Assembly (NCBI GenBank): GCA_963803375.1
Contig: CAWDMB010000001.1
Location: 347,435-411,434, forward strand
Reading direction: 5' to 3'
DNA length: 64,000 nucleotides
DNA from: JAOPZW01 sp963803375
GTDB lineage: Bacteria > Actinomycetota > Thermoleophilia > Solirubrobacterales > Solirubrobacteraceae
In this document: positions 1 to 12,059 of the stretch, piece after piece
Layout of the letters: each line of letters starts with the position of its first letter
Position numbering within the stretch: the first letter of the stretch is position 1
Notes under the pieces: generated by a model
The model's input: the letters and a program-made list of their open reading frames with translations, nothing else
What the model was told of the DNA's origin: nothing
The model's database searches: none
Program-made: the position numbers and the translations under genes

Positions 1-1148
1 GCACGGGCGGCGCCGTGCGCGCGGCCGCCGGCCACCTGGGCGAGGGCCCGGTCCTCGTCGTCAACGGCGACGCGCCGCTCGTCACCGCCGAGGTGCTCTC
101 CGCGCTCGTCGCCGCGCACGAGGCGGGAGGCGCACAGGCGACGCTCGTGACCACCGAGCTCGAGGACCCGTCTAGCTACGGGCGCGTCGTGCGCGGCCCC
201 GGCGGCGGGGTGCAGCGCATCGTCGAGACGAAGGTCGAGGCCGACGCCACGCCCGAGGAGCTCGCGGTGCGGGAGGTCAACGCGGGCGTCTACGCCTTCG
301 ACGGGCCCGCCCTGGCCGCCGCGCTCGAGCGCCTCACGCGCGACAACGCCCAGGGCGAGCTCTACCTCACCGATACGATCGCCCTGCTCGACCGGGTCGC
401 GGCCCGCGTGGTCGCCGATCCGAGCGTCCTGCTCGGCGTCAACGACCGCGTCGAGCTGGCTCGCGCGCGCGCGCTCGCCCAGCGCCGGATCCTCGAGCAC
501 CACATGCGCGCGGGCGTCACGGTCGTCGACCCCGCGAGCACGCTCGTCGACGTCGACGTCCGGATCGGAGCGGACACGACGCTCGAGCCCTCGACCTTCC
601 TGCGCGGACGCACGCGCGTCGGCGCGGACTGCCGCATCGGGCCCCTGACCACGATCGCCGACTCGGCGCTCGGCGACGGGGTGTCGGTGCTCAACGCCGT
701 CATCGTCGGCTCCGAGGTCCACGACCGCGTCGTCATCGGCCCGTTCGCCTACCTGCGGCCGGGAACCGTCATGCGCGCCGGCTCGAAGGCCGGCACGTAC
801 GTCGAGTTCAAGAACTCCGACGTCGGAGAGCGCACGAAGGTCCCGCATCTCTCGTACCTGGGGGACACCGACGTCGGGCCCGACACCAACCTCGGCGCCG
901 CGACCATCACCGCCAACTACGACGGGCGCCGCAAGCACCGCACGACGATCGGCGCGCGCGTGCGCTCGAGCGTCGACGTGAGCTTCGTCGCGCCCGTCAC
1001 GGTGGGCGACGACGCGTGGACGGCGGCGGGGTCGGTCATCACCGAGGACGTGCCTCCCGGGGCCCTCGGCGTGGCGCGCGAGCGTCAGACGAACGTCGAG
1101 GGCTACGATGCTCGCCGCAAGGCCCGCGACGACGCCACGCCGTCGTGA
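1..1148 (+). CDS. glmU: GlmU, bifunctional UDP-GlcNAc pyrophosphorylase / glucosamine-1-phosphate acetyltransferase (5' partial)
   Basis: Makes UDP-N-acetylglucosamine for peptidoglycan by acetylating glucosamine-1-phosphate and then transferring UMP. The open frame runs to the first base of the window, where it reads TGGAVRAAAGHL, matching the GTGGA segment that follows the nucleotide-binding loop of GlmU. About 75 N-terminal residues are therefore outside the window, and the in-frame GTG at 15 is not the real start. Visible marks are VVNGDAPL (uridyltransferase metal site region), YGRVVR, VNAGVYAF and NAQGELYLTD, followed by a left-handed beta-helix of hexapeptide repeats with the acetyltransferase signatures FKNSDVG, HLSYLGD and ITANYDG. 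It is 24 bp upstream of prs, the classical glmU-prs pairing, which supports the call. Confidence 0.96.
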   Translation, partial: TGGAVRAAAGHLGEGPVLVVNGDAPLVTAEVLSALVAAHEAGGAQATLVTTELEDPSSYGRVVRGPGGGVQRIVETKVEADATPEELAVREVNAGVYAFDGPALAAALERLTRDNAQGELYLTDTIALLDRVAARVVADPSVLLGVNDRVELARARALAQRRILEHHMRAGVTVVDPASTLVDVDVRIGADTTLEPSTFLRGRTRVGADCRIGPLTTIADSALGDGVSVLNAVIVGSEVHDRVVIGPFAYLRPGTVMRAGSKAGTYVEFKNSDVGERTKVPHLSYLGDTDVGPDTNLGAATITANYDGRRKHRTTIGARVRSSVDVSFVAPVTVGDDAWTAAGSVITEDVPPGALGVARERQTNVEGYDARRKARDDATPS

Positions 1149-1172
1149 CCGCCGCGTAGAATTCGGACTCTC

Positions 1173-2192
1173 GTGAGCCTCCAGACGCGTTCCCTGCCGT
1201 CGACGAGCCTGCCGATCGTCTACGACAAGCGGCTGATGCTCTTCGCAGGGCGCGCGAACCCCGCGCTGGCGGCGAAGATCGCCGACAAGCTCGGCGTCGA
1301 CCTCGGCCCCGTGAAGCTCAAGACGTTCTCGAGCGGCGAGGTCTACTGCCGCTACGAGGAGTCGATCCGCGGCGCCGACGTCTTCCTCGTGCAGCCCATC
1401 TGCGGCAACCCGGTGACCGGCGTGAGCACGAACGACGCGCTCATGGAGCTCCTGTTCATGATCGACGCCGCCGTCGGGGCGAGCGCGCATCGCGTCATCG
1501 CCGTGACGCCGTGGCTGGGCTACAGCCGCCAGGACAAGAAGTCCTCCCCGCGCGAGCCGATCAGCGCCCGCCTCGTGGCGCGCATGCTCGAGGCCGCGGG
1601 CTCCGACCGCGTCCTCACCATGGACCTCCACGCGGGCCAGATCCAGGGGTTCTTCTCCAAGCCGGTCGACCACATGACCGCGCTCATGATGCTCACGCGC
1701 TACTTCGACGACCTCGGCCTGACCGACCTCGTCGTCGTCGCGCCCGACGCGGGCCGCGTGAAGCTCAACAAGAAGTTCGCCTCGAAGATCGGCGCCGAGC
1801 TCGCGATCCTCGACAAGGAGCGCCCGGCCCAGCAGGTCGCCGAGATCGGATACGTCATCGGCGACGTCAAGGGGCGCACGGCGGTCCTCGTCGACGACAT
1901 GATCGACACCGCCGGCACGCTGAAGGCCGCCGCCCAGACCGTCCTCGACGAGGGCGCCACCCGCGTCTTCGCCGCGGCGACGCACCCCGTGCTCAGCGGC
2001 CCCGCCTACGAGAACCTTGCCGCGTCGGGGTTCGAGCAGATCGTCGTCACCGACACGATCCCGCTGCGCCCCGGTGCGCCCGACAACATCCGCGTGCTCA
2101 GCTGCGCCGACCTGCTGACCGACTCGATCCGCCGGATCTTCACCGACGACTCGGTCTCCGAGGTCTTCGGCGGCGAGAACCAGCTCTTTTGA
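1173..2192 (+). CDS. prs: Ribose-phosphate pyrophosphokinase (PRPP synthetase)
   Basis: Converts ribose-5-phosphate and ATP to PRPP for nucleotide, histidine and tryptophan synthesis. The 339-residue protein has the class I signatures: ATP-loop region WLGYSRQDKK (114-123), DLHAGQIQGFF (151-161), PDAG (191-194) and the PRPP-binding loop VLVDDMIDTAGT (238-249). It carries about 15 extra N-terminal residues ahead of the usual start of the fold; the GTG at 1173 is the only good start after glmU. Transcribed with glmU, with a 24 bp gap. Confidence 0.96.
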   Translation: MSLQTRSLPSTSLPIVYDKRLMLFAGRANPALAAKIADKLGVDLGPVKLKTFSSGEVYCRYEESIRGADVFLVQPICGNPVTGVSTNDALMELLFMIDAAVGASAHRVIAVTPWLGYSRQDKKSSPREPISARLVARMLEAAGSDRVLTMDLHAGQIQGFFSKPVDHMTALMMLTRYFDDLGLTDLVVVAPDAGRVKLNKKFASKIGAELAILDKERPAQQVAEIGYVIGDVKGRTAVLVDDMIDTAGTLKAAAQTVLDEGATRVFAAATHPVLSGPAYENLAASGFEQIVVTDTIPLRPGAPDNIRVLSCADLLTDSIRRIFTDDSVSEVFGGENQLF

Positions 2193-2335
2193 CCGCGACC
2201 GCGGCGGCGCTGCTGATCGAGCGCCTCGGCCTGTCCGGCGACGAGCTCCGCCGCGCGCTCGACGTCGACCCGCTCGCCCTCGACTGTCTCGCGCGGCGAG
2301 GCTTCGTCGTCCGCGGCCGAGGCGCCCGCGGCTAG
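2189..2335 (+). CDS. Possible 48-residue protein overlapping the prs stop
   Basis: A TTG at 2189 overlaps the prs stop codon by 4 nt (TTTTGA), and the frame runs 48 codons to a TAG at 2333. The peptide contains a leucine/arginine-rich helix (LLIERLGLSGDELRRAL) then ALDCLARRGF, which looks like folded protein rather than shadow sequence. It ends 4 nt inside the tail of the opposite-strand DUF4235 gene. No family is recognised. The coupled overlap favours translation, but in DNA this GC-rich a short frame of this size can arise by chance. Confidence 0.35.
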   Translation: MTATAAALLIERLGLSGDELRRALDVDPLALDCLARRGFVVRGRGARG

Positions 2336-2628
2336 CGGGCGATCTCCGCGGCCTGGCTCTTCTCGGTGGTCTTGGGCCCCGGCCAGGTGCCCGTGAAGTA
2401 GTTGAAGCCCTTGGCGCCGGCGCGGTCGACGCCCGCGCGCACGAGCTTGAAGACCACGCCCTGGAAGGCCGCGGCGGCGAGGATCTTCGGCCACGCCGCC
2501 TCCTGCGTCGTGGGCCTGGGCGGCTCCTCGTCGTCGAAGACGCCCCAGATCGCCTGGAAGAGCTTCTTCGAGCCGAGGCCGGCAAGGATCCCGATCGTGA
2601 TGCCGAAGGGCTTGTAGACGAGCTTCAT
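2332..2628 (-). CDS. DUF4235 small membrane-associated protein
   Basis: A 98-residue protein starting MKLVYKPFG, the usual beginning of DUF4235 proteins, which are common in actinobacteria and of unknown function. It has a short hydrophobic stretch at residues 8-16 (GITIGILAG), a proline/acidic linker (DDEEPPRP), and a second helix WPKILAAAAFQGVVFKLVR followed by GFNYFTGTWPG. The frame is open further upstream, but the earlier ATGs give a proline/arginine-rich extension unlike the family, so the ATG at 2628 is preferred. Convergent with prs and the small frame after it. Confidence 0.8.
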   Translation of the reverse strand: MKLVYKPFGITIGILAGLGSKKLFQAIWGVFDDEEPPRPTTQEAAWPKILAAAAFQGVVFKLVRAGVDRAGAKGFNYFTGTWPGPKTTEKSQAAEIAR

Positions 2629-2747
2629 GAGCGGTTGTGAGCCTGGTCGAAGTGACAGGGGCGGATTTCCGCCACGGGGTCGATCATCATGGATACCCCG
2701 GACGTGCATCATGTGCACGGTCGGCGAAGCGGACGGAAGGAGCGCGC

Positions 2748-3491
2748 ATGGATCAGGATCGCGACCGCTCGGACGGCGACGGCGCCGCCGACGAGCTCCT
2801 GCGCCGGGCGCTCATCGAGCCCGAGGCCGCCGTGGCGGTGGCGCTCAAGGTCAAGGGCCTGGCGCTGATCGACGCGCTCACGGTCGTCTTCCACGGTCGC
2901 GCGGACCTGGGGACGATCCAGACCTACGTCGCCCACGGCCCGCGTCACGCCGGCACCGCGATCGGCGCCGACGAGCTCCTGCGCGTGCCGTGCGACCTGG
3001 ACCTCGGGGAGGCCGAGAACCGCGACGAGGCCGAGGAGGCCTACGCCGAGCAGGCGCGCACGCTGCGCGATGCGCTCGTGGCCGCCGACACCGTGCTGGC
3101 CGTCTGGCGCGAGCCGCTGCGCGAGCTGTGCGAGTCGCCCGTCGGCGTCGACCGCTCGATCGCGCTGCAGGTCCGCCTGCCCGCGCACCGCCTCATGCCG
3201 GTGGCGCTCGTCGCGCCCGAGAAGGCGATCACGGTCGCCGCCGTCTGCGGCGCCCGGACGCTCGCCGAGGGCATCCCGCCCATGGGGATCGCCTGCGCCC
3301 AGCAGGACGTCGCCCACGTCTACCCTCTCCCCGACGACCCCGAGCGCTGCCTCGAGGACTTCGCCGACCGTGCCGCCGACCACGCGCGGCGCATGGCCGA
3401 GCGCCTCGCGCAGCAGGAGAACTCGGTCCGGCGCTTCCTCGAGCTCAACGGCGACGATCCCCCGCCGCCGGGGAGCGACCGCGACCACTAG
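2748..3491 (+). CDS. Conserved-looking protein of unknown function, 247 aa
   Basis: Starts at an ATG preceded 7 nt upstream by a strong ribosome-binding site (GGAAGGAG). The protein is soluble, acidic and rich in alanine and arginine, without signal peptide or membrane segment. An N-terminal helix (ELLRRALIEPEAAVAVALKV) is followed by a mixed alpha/beta core with LMPVALVAPEKAITVAAVCG and a C-terminal helix that ends in a low-complexity PPPPGSDRDH tail. I do not recognise a family. It is followed 11 nt later by a membrane-anchored protein, so the two are probably co-transcribed. Confidence 0.75.
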   Translation: MDQDRDRSDGDGAADELLRRALIEPEAAVAVALKVKGLALIDALTVVFHGRADLGTIQTYVAHGPRHAGTAIGADELLRVPCDLDLGEAENRDEAEEAYAEQARTLRDALVAADTVLAVWREPLRELCESPVGVDRSIALQVRLPAHRLMPVALVAPEKAITVAAVCGARTLAEGIPPMGIACAQQDVAHVYPLPDDPERCLEDFADRAADHARRMAERLAQQENSVRRFLELNGDDPPPPGSDRDH

Positions 3492-3502
3492 CTTCCGGCG
3501 GC

Positions 3503-3952
3503 GTGCCGCGCCGTCGGATCGTCCTGCTCGCCCTGCTCGCGGCGAGCCTCTTCCTCCTTGCCGCGGTCGAGCTCGCGCGCTGGCTGACGACGGAGAACCG
3601 CGAGCGCGACGCCGTCTACGGGCTCCTGCGCGACCAGGCCCGCGGCGACGCGAAGGCGATGCTCGCGCGCCTCGACGGCTGCCGGAACAACCGGCGCTGC
3701 CGGGCGCAGGTCGGCGCCAACGCGCGCCGACTGCGACGCCCCGGCACGGTGAAGATCCTCGCCTACCGCTCCGGCACGGCCTACGCGCTCGCCGACGCGA
3801 GCGGCCCGACGCGCGTGGCCTGGACGATCGTCGACCGCCAGCTGCCCGTCGTGCAGTGCGTCGCGGTGCAGCGCACGGGCAGCGCGCTGGCCGGTCGCGG
3901 CATCGTCCTGCGGCGCCTGAGCGCGCCGATCGATCGCGAGGGCTCGTGCTGA
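3503..3952 (+). CDS. Membrane-anchored protein of unknown function, 149 aa
   Basis: GTG start 11 nt after the preceding stop. An N-terminal basic patch (PRRR) precedes a 19-residue hydrophobic helix (IVLLALLAASLFLLAAVEL), so this is either a signal anchor or an uncleaved signal peptide; the rest should be extracytoplasmic. The exported part has two paired cysteines (GCRNNRRC near residues 56-63) and a later VVQCVAV, suggesting a disulfide. The pattern of a helical segment followed by beta strands resembles small NTF2-like exported proteins, but no family is assigned. Confidence 0.7.
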   Translation: MPRRRIVLLALLAASLFLLAAVELARWLTTENRERDAVYGLLRDQARGDAKAMLARLDGCRNNRRCRAQVGANARRLRRPGTVKILAYRSGTAYALADASGPTRVAWTIVDRQLPVVQCVAVQRTGSALAGRGIVLRRLSAPIDREGSC

Positions 3953-3979
3953 CGCGGCCCGCTACCATCGATCGCCGCC

Positions 3980-4645
3980 ATGGCCAGCCAGACGACGAAG
4001 CTCAACGTCCTCCCGCGCGACCCCGGATCCTCGCGCGCCACGCGCCGCCTGCGCCGCAGCGGCCAGGTGCCCGGCGTCCTCTACGGCGGCGGCGCCGGCC
4101 CCGTCGCGTTCGCGGTCGACGCGCGCGTCCTGCGCCATGCGCTCGCGGCCCAGGGCGCCGTGGTCGAGCTCGAGGTCGACGGCGCGACCACGCCCGCGGT
4201 CCTCAAGGACGCCCAGCGCGACCCCGTCCGCGGAGCGACGCTCCACGTCGACTTCCTGCGCGTGCGCCTCGACGTGGCGATCTCGGCCACGGTGGGCCTC
4301 GAGCTCGTCGGCGCCGAGGAGGCGCCCGGCGTCCGCGAGGGCGGCGTCCTCGAGCACGTCACGCGCGAGGTCTCGATCGAGGCGCTGCCGACCGACATCC
4401 CCGAGCGCCTGGAGGCCGACGTCTCGGCCATGCAGGTCAACGACACGCTGTACCTCTCGGCGGTCGCCGCGCCGGCCGGCGTGACGATCCTCGACGACCT
4501 CGAGGAGACCGTCGTCGCGACGCTCACCCCGCCGACGGTCGAGGCCGAGGCGGAGGAGGAGGCGCTCGAGGAGGAGACCGAGCGCGTCGGCGAGGAAGCC
4601 GAGGCGGGCGAGGCGCCTGCGGAGGCGGACGCCTCCGGCGAGTAG
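3980..4645 (+). CDS. rplY: 50S ribosomal protein L25 / general stress protein Ctc
   Basis: Binds 5S rRNA. The 221-residue protein is the long Ctc/TL5 form: an N-terminal L25 beta-barrel (about 1-95, with the family motif RRLRRSGQVPGVLYGG), a C-terminal TL5 domain (about 100-185, containing HVDFLRVRLD), and a glutamate-rich acidic tail typical of Ctc in actinobacteria. Start ATG at 3980. Directly upstream of pth with a 3 nt gap, the conserved ctc-pth pair. Confidence 0.96.
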   Translation: MASQTTKLNVLPRDPGSSRATRRLRRSGQVPGVLYGGGAGPVAFAVDARVLRHALAAQGAVVELEVDGATTPAVLKDAQRDPVRGATLHVDFLRVRLDVAISATVGLELVGAEEAPGVREGGVLEHVTREVSIEALPTDIPERLEADVSAMQVNDTLYLSAVAAPAGVTILDDLEETVVATLTPPTVEAEAEEEALEEETERVGEEAEAGEAPAEADASGE

Positions 4646-4648
4646 GCG

Positions 4649-5230
4649 TTGCGCAACCCGTTCCGGGCGGGCGCGCCGGTCGACTGGCTCGTCGTCGGCC
4701 TGGGCAATCCCGGACCGCGCTACGCGCGCACGCCCCACAACGTCGGCTTCGCGGTGGCCGAGGAGCTCGCGCGGCGCTGGGAGCTGCCACGCCCGCGCTC
4801 GAAGTACGGGGGCCTGCTCACGGAGGGGCTGGCCGGGCCCGGCGGCCCGCGCGTGGCGCTGCTGTGGCCGCAGACGTACATGAACGAGGCGGGACGCAGC
4901 GCCGGGCCCGCGCGCGGGGCGTTGCGCGTCGAGCTCGACCACGTGCTCGTCGTGCACGACGAGATCGACCTGCCCTTCGGCGACGTGCGGACGCGCCTCG
5001 GCGGTGGCCTGGCCGGGCACAACGGCCTCAAGTCGCTGCGTCAGGGGCTCGGCTCGGCCGACTTCGGCCGGGTGCGGGTCGGCGTCGGGCGCCCGGACTC
5101 GACGGATCCCGACGTCGTCGCGGGCTACGTGCTCGGACGCTGGCAGCGCCCCGAGGCCGAGGTCGGCGAGCTCGTACGCGCGGCCGCCGACGCGGCCGCG
5201 CGGACGGTCGAGACCGGCGCGGTCGCCTGA
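4649..5230 (+). CDS. pth: Peptidyl-tRNA hydrolase
   Basis: Recycles peptidyl-tRNA dropped from ribosomes. 193 residues, normal for the family. Contains the substrate-binding GLGNPG (Asn20), catalytic His30 in TPHNVGF, the YMNEAG motif, catalytic Asp in HDEIDLPFG and the LAGHNGLKSL signature. The start is a TTG 3 nt after the rplY stop; it gives eleven residues before the first beta strand, consistent with homologues. Translationally coupled to rplY. Confidence 0.95.
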   Translation: MRNPFRAGAPVDWLVVGLGNPGPRYARTPHNVGFAVAEELARRWELPRPRSKYGGLLTEGLAGPGGPRVALLWPQTYMNEAGRSAGPARGALRVELDHVLVVHDEIDLPFGDVRTRLGGGLAGHNGLKSLRQGLGSADFGRVRVGVGRPDSTDPDVVAGYVLGRWQRPEAEVGELVRAAADAAARTVETGAVA

Positions 5231-5283
5231 CGACCGGCTGCCCACAGCGATAGCGGACAGACGTAAGCGATACCGTACGGCCC

Positions 5284-6042
5284 GTGACCTCGGTACGGAC
5301 CTGGAGCGGCCCCGAGTACGACCGCCTCTCGACCGCCATGGAGGCGATGGGGCTCGCCGTCCTGGAGCGGCTCGAGCTGCGGGGCGACGAGACCGCGCTC
5401 GACGCCGGCTGCGGCTCGGGGCGCGTCACCGAGGCGCTCGTCGCGCGGCTTCCGCGGGGCCGCGTCATCGGCATCGACGCCTCGGCCTCGATGATCGAGG
5501 CCGCCCGCGTGCGCCTCGGCGCGCGCGCCGACCTCCGCGTCGCCGACCTGGCGACGCTCGACCTCGGGGGCGAGCGCGTGGACGCCGTCCTCTCGACCGC
5601 GACGTTCCACTGGATCGCCGACCACGACGCGCTCTTCGCCGCGCTGCGGGGCGCGCTGCGCGACGGCGGGCGCCTCGTCGCCCAATGCGGCGGGCGCGGC
5701 AACATCGCCGCGGTGCACGCCGCGGCGGAGGCCACGATCGCCGAGGCGCGCTTCGCTGCGCACTTCGCGGGGTGGACGCGCCCGTGGCACTTCGCGGGCC
5801 CCGACGAGTCCGAGGCGCGGCTGCGGGCGGCCGGCTTCGCGACCGCGCGCGCGTGGCTCGAGCCGTGGCCCGTGACACCCGACGACGCCCGCGCCTTCCT
5901 CGCCGAGATCAACCTCGGCGCTCACCTGCAGCGGCTTCCCGAGGCCCTGCGCGACCCCTTCGTCGACGCGGTGCTGCACCGGCTCGGCGGTCTCCCGCTG
6001 ACGATCGACTACGTCCGCCTCAACCTCGACGCGACGGCGTAG
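5284..6042 (+). CDS. Class I SAM-dependent methyltransferase (trans-aconitate methyltransferase-like)
   Basis: 252-residue methyltransferase. Motif I is ALDAGCGSGRVTEAL, followed by the acidic ribose-binding residue in VIGIDAS and the FHWIADHDALF segment that is characteristic of the trans-aconitate 2-methyltransferase (Tam) subgroup. The C-terminal half has the family's R-A-W-L-E-P-W-P region. The substrate cannot be deduced from sequence. Starts at a GTG 53 nt after pth. Its last 34 nt overlap the end of dinB on the other strand. Confidence 0.88.
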   Translation: MTSVRTWSGPEYDRLSTAMEAMGLAVLERLELRGDETALDAGCGSGRVTEALVARLPRGRVIGIDASASMIEAARVRLGARADLRVADLATLDLGGERVDAVLSTATFHWIADHDALFAALRGALRDGGRLVAQCGGRGNIAAVHAAAEATIAEARFAAHFAGWTRPWHFAGPDESEARLRAAGFATARAWLEPWPVTPDDARAFLAEINLGAHLQRLPEALRDPFVDAVLHRLGGLPLTIDYVRLNLDATA

Positions 6043-7289
6043 GCCAGGGCCGCCTCCTCGGGCGCGAGCGACGCGGACAGGTCGCGGCCGCGGCCGAGCA
6101 GCGTCGCCCGGGTCACCGCGGACGGCCCGAAGCGGTCGCGCACCTCGTCGAGGATCGCGTCGAGCGCGGCGGCGCCGCGCCGCTCGAGCGGCAGCTCGAG
6201 CTGGACCGCGCCGCCGTGGCCGTCGAGGTTGGAGACCGTCACGCCCAGCAACGTGAGGCCGTGGCGCTCGATCGTCGGCATTGCCGCGGCCAGCAGCGCC
6301 CGCGCGGCGGCGAGGATCGTCTGGGTGGAGGCCGTCGGACCACACAGCGTGCGCGAGCGGCTCGCCCGCGAGAAGTCGTCGAAGCGCAGGCGCAGCACCA
6401 CGGTGCGCCCGACGCGCCCGGAGGACCGCATCCGGCGCGTGACGCGGTCGACGAGGGCGACGAGGACGGCGTCGAGGGCGTCCGGGGAGCGCGACGGGTG
6501 CCGGCGCGCGGACTGCGAGCCGATCGAGCGTCGGCGTCGGCGCGGCTTCACGGGGCGCGGGTCGCGCCCGTGCGCGACCGCGTGCAGGTGCCGGCCGCTC
6601 GCCTTGCCGACGATCCCGACCAGCGCCGCCTCGGTCAGCCGGGCCAGCTCGCCGACGGTCGTGATGCCGTGACGGTGCAGCCTCGGCGCGGTGACTCGCC
6701 CGACGCCCCACAGCCGCTCGACCGGCAGGAGGTGTAGGAAGGCGAGCTCGGCGCCGGGCGGGATCACGAGGAGGCCGTCGGGCTTGGCCACGCCGCTCGC
6801 CACCTTGGCCAGCAGCTTCGTCCTCGCCACGCCGACCGTGATCGCCAGGCCGACGCGCTCGCGCACCTCGCGCCGCAGCCGCCCGGCGATCTCGATCGGC
6901 GGGCCCGAGAGCCGCCGCATGCCGCGGACGTCGAGGAACGCCTCGTCGATCGAGAGCCGCTCGACCAGCGGCGTGGTCTCGTCGAAGATCGCCGAGACGG
7001 CCCGGCTCGCCTCGACGTAGGCGGCGAAGCGCGGGGGCACGACGACCGCGTGCGGGCACAGCCGGCGCGCCCGCGCGCCGCCCATGGCCGAGCGGACGCC
7101 GTGCGCGCGCGCCTCGTAGCTGGCCGCGAGCACGACCCCGCCGCCGACGATCACCGGCTGCCCGCGCAGGCGCGGGTCGTCGCGCTGCTCGACGGCGGCG
7201 AAGAAGGCGTCGAGATCGGCGTGGAGGATGGTGGCCTCGGTGGCGGACACGAACACATGTTCGCTCTTGGGAGCGACGGAATCGACCAT
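6009..7289 (-). CDS. dinB: DNA polymerase IV (Y family)
   Basis: Error-prone translesion polymerase. Contains the first metal-binding segment ILHADLDAFFAAVEQ, the SIDEAFLD motif with the catalytic acidic pair, a helix-hairpin-helix thumb region (LWGVGRVTAPRLHRHG) and a C-terminal little-finger domain. Up to 426 residues from the ATG at 7289. However, a perfect SOS box covers codons 9-14 of that model, so a GTG at 7250 (starting VSATEATILHAD) or 7256 may be the true start; homologues begin close to the ILH motif. The last residues differ from the beta-clamp motif seen in E. coli. Confidence 0.95.
   Translation of the reverse strand: MVDSVAPKSEHVFVSATEATILHADLDAFFAAVEQRDDPRLRGQPVIVGGGVVLAASYEARAHGVRSAMGGARARRLCPHAVVVPPRFAAYVEASRAVSAIFDETTPLVERLSIDEAFLDVRGMRRLSGPPIEIAGRLRREVRERVGLAITVGVARTKLLAKVASGVAKPDGLLVIPPGAELAFLHLLPVERLWGVGRVTAPRLHRHGITTVGELARLTEAALVGIVGKASGRHLHAVAHGRDPRPVKPRRRRRSIGSQSARRHPSRSPDALDAVLVALVDRVTRRMRSSGRVGRTVVLRLRFDDFSRASRSRTLCGPTASTQTILAAARALLAAAMPTIERHGLTLLGVTVSNLDGHGGAVQLELPLERRGAAALDAILDEVRDRFGPSAVTRATLLGRGRDLSASLAPEEAALAYAVASRLRRT
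7250..7263. promoter_or_regulatory. LexA/SOS operator at dinB
   Basis: CGAACACATGTTCG is a 14/14 fit to the Gram-positive and actinobacterial LexA box CGAACRNRYGTTYG. It lies at the 5' end of dinB, 85 bp from the divergent mfd start, so it could control dinB alone or both genes. A leftward promoter with a TAGATG-like -10 around 7283-7291 would place the box just after the transcription start. Confidence 0.85.
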
Positions 7290-7347
7290 CTAGAGTGGAC
7301 TTCGGACGGCCGCGCGGGGTCCGAGCGCGGTCGCTGCGCCTGCCCAC

Positions 7348-10734
<3,387 letters not shown>

Positions 10735-10889
10735 GCCGCGACGCGACGCGACGCGCCGGCAGGATGGCGCGCCCCAGCGTGCCAACGTGCTCGCCGCGCG
10801 TCCACGGGCCACGACGCACGCCGGCGCCCGGCGAGCGACGAGCCGCTACCCTGGGCCGCAGCCCGGCATCGACCTCTCGCTCTGAACCC

Positions 10890-12047
10890 ATGAAGCTGTT
10901 CCTCATCTCGGCGCTCAGCGCCTTTTTTGTGGCCGCGATCGCTCTCGGCCTCGTCGCCTGCGGAGGCGACGGTGGCGTCCCCGGCAACGCCGTGGCCAAG
11001 ATCGACGACGAGTCGATCGAGCGCGGGACGTTCGACCACTGGATGCGGATCGCGGCCGTCGGCTCGGCCGCGCAGTCCGGGCAGCGGCAGGGCGCCGCGA
11101 CGACGAAGGTGCCCGACGCGCCCGAGTTCGAGCAGTGCATAGCCGAGAAGCGCAAGGCGGCGGGCAAGCCGGCCAAGGGCCAGCCCAAGCAGACCGACGC
11201 GCAGTTCAAGCAGCAGTGCCAGCAGAGCTACGACCAGCTGCGCGACCAGGTGCTGCAGTTCCTCATCCGCGCCACCTGGCTCGACAAGGAGGCCGCGCGC
11301 CAGGACGTCAAGGTCACCGACCAGGACGTCCAGAAGTCGATCGACGCGATCAAGAAGCAGCAGTTCCCCAAGGCCGGCGACTACGAGAAGTACATCCGCG
11401 GCGTCGGCCTCACGAACGCCGACGTGCTCTTCCAGCAGCGCACGCAACTGCTCGAGCAGAAGATCACCCGGAAGGTCACGAAGGGCAAGGACAGGGTCAC
11501 CGACGCCCAGAGCCAGGCCTACTACGACAAGAACAAGGCGCGCTTCGCGACGCCGCAGCGCCGCGACCTGCTCATCGTCCTCACGAAGGACGAGGCGACG
11601 GCGAAGAAGGCGAAGGCCGCGCTGCGGTCCGGCCAGCCGTGGGCGAAGGTCGCCAAGCAGTACTCGATCGACGGGCAGTCCCGCAAGAAGGGCGGCAAGC
11701 TCGCCGGCGTGGCCAAGGGCCAGCAGGAGAAGGCGTTCGACACCGCGGCCTTCTCCGCTCCGAAGGGCAAGCTCGTCGGCCCGGTCAAGACGCAGTTCGG
11801 CTGGTACGTCCTGAAGGTCACGAAGATCGCCCCGGCCAAGCAGCAGTCGCTGGCCGACTCGAAGGCCTCGATCAAGCAGATCCTCGCCTCCGAGAACCAG
11901 CAGAAGGCGCTCAAGAGCTTCGGCGAGGACTACCGCAAGCGCTACAAGGACAAGACCGACTGCCGCGACGGCTACGTCGTGCAGGACTGCTCCAACGCCC
12001 CCAAGCAGTCCAAGAAGCAGACGACGCAGACGACGACGCAGCCGTAG
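10890..12047 (+). CDS. PrsA/SurA-like peptidyl-prolyl isomerase lipoprotein
   Basis: Extracytoplasmic foldase. The ATG at 10890 gives a signal peptide ending in the lipobox LVAC (Cys24 or nearby), so the mature protein should be a lipid-anchored membrane protein. A SurA-N-like helical region (about 40-200, rich in Lys/Gln) is followed by a parvulin domain (about 215-310) containing RRDLLIVLT, AKQYSIDGQSRKKGGKL and GPVKTQFGWYVLKVTKI. The C-terminus is a threonine/glutamine-rich tail (QTTQTTTQP). The open frame extends far upstream through the mfd region only because of GC-rich DNA; that extension is not coding. Confidence 0.93.
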   Translation: MKLFLISALSAFFVAAIALGLVACGGDGGVPGNAVAKIDDESIERGTFDHWMRIAAVGSAAQSGQRQGAATTKVPDAPEFEQCIAEKRKAAGKPAKGQPKQTDAQFKQQCQQSYDQLRDQVLQFLIRATWLDKEAARQDVKVTDQDVQKSIDAIKKQQFPKAGDYEKYIRGVGLTNADVLFQQRTQLLEQKITRKVTKGKDRVTDAQSQAYYDKNKARFATPQRRDLLIVLTKDEATAKKAKAALRSGQPWAKVAKQYSIDGQSRKKGGKLAGVAKGQQEKAFDTAAFSAPKGKLVGPVKTQFGWYVLKVTKIAPAKQQSLADSKASIKQILASENQQKALKSFGEDYRKRYKDKTDCRDGYVVQDCSNAPKQSKKQTTQTTTQP

Positions 12048-12059
12048 TCTCGGGGCTCG

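Noticed and set aside
2627..3952. A 441-residue frame on the plus strand covering 2627-3952
   Set aside because: Only its last 149 codons from GTG 3503 have coding character; the rest is Arg/Pro-rich shadow of the gene at 2748.
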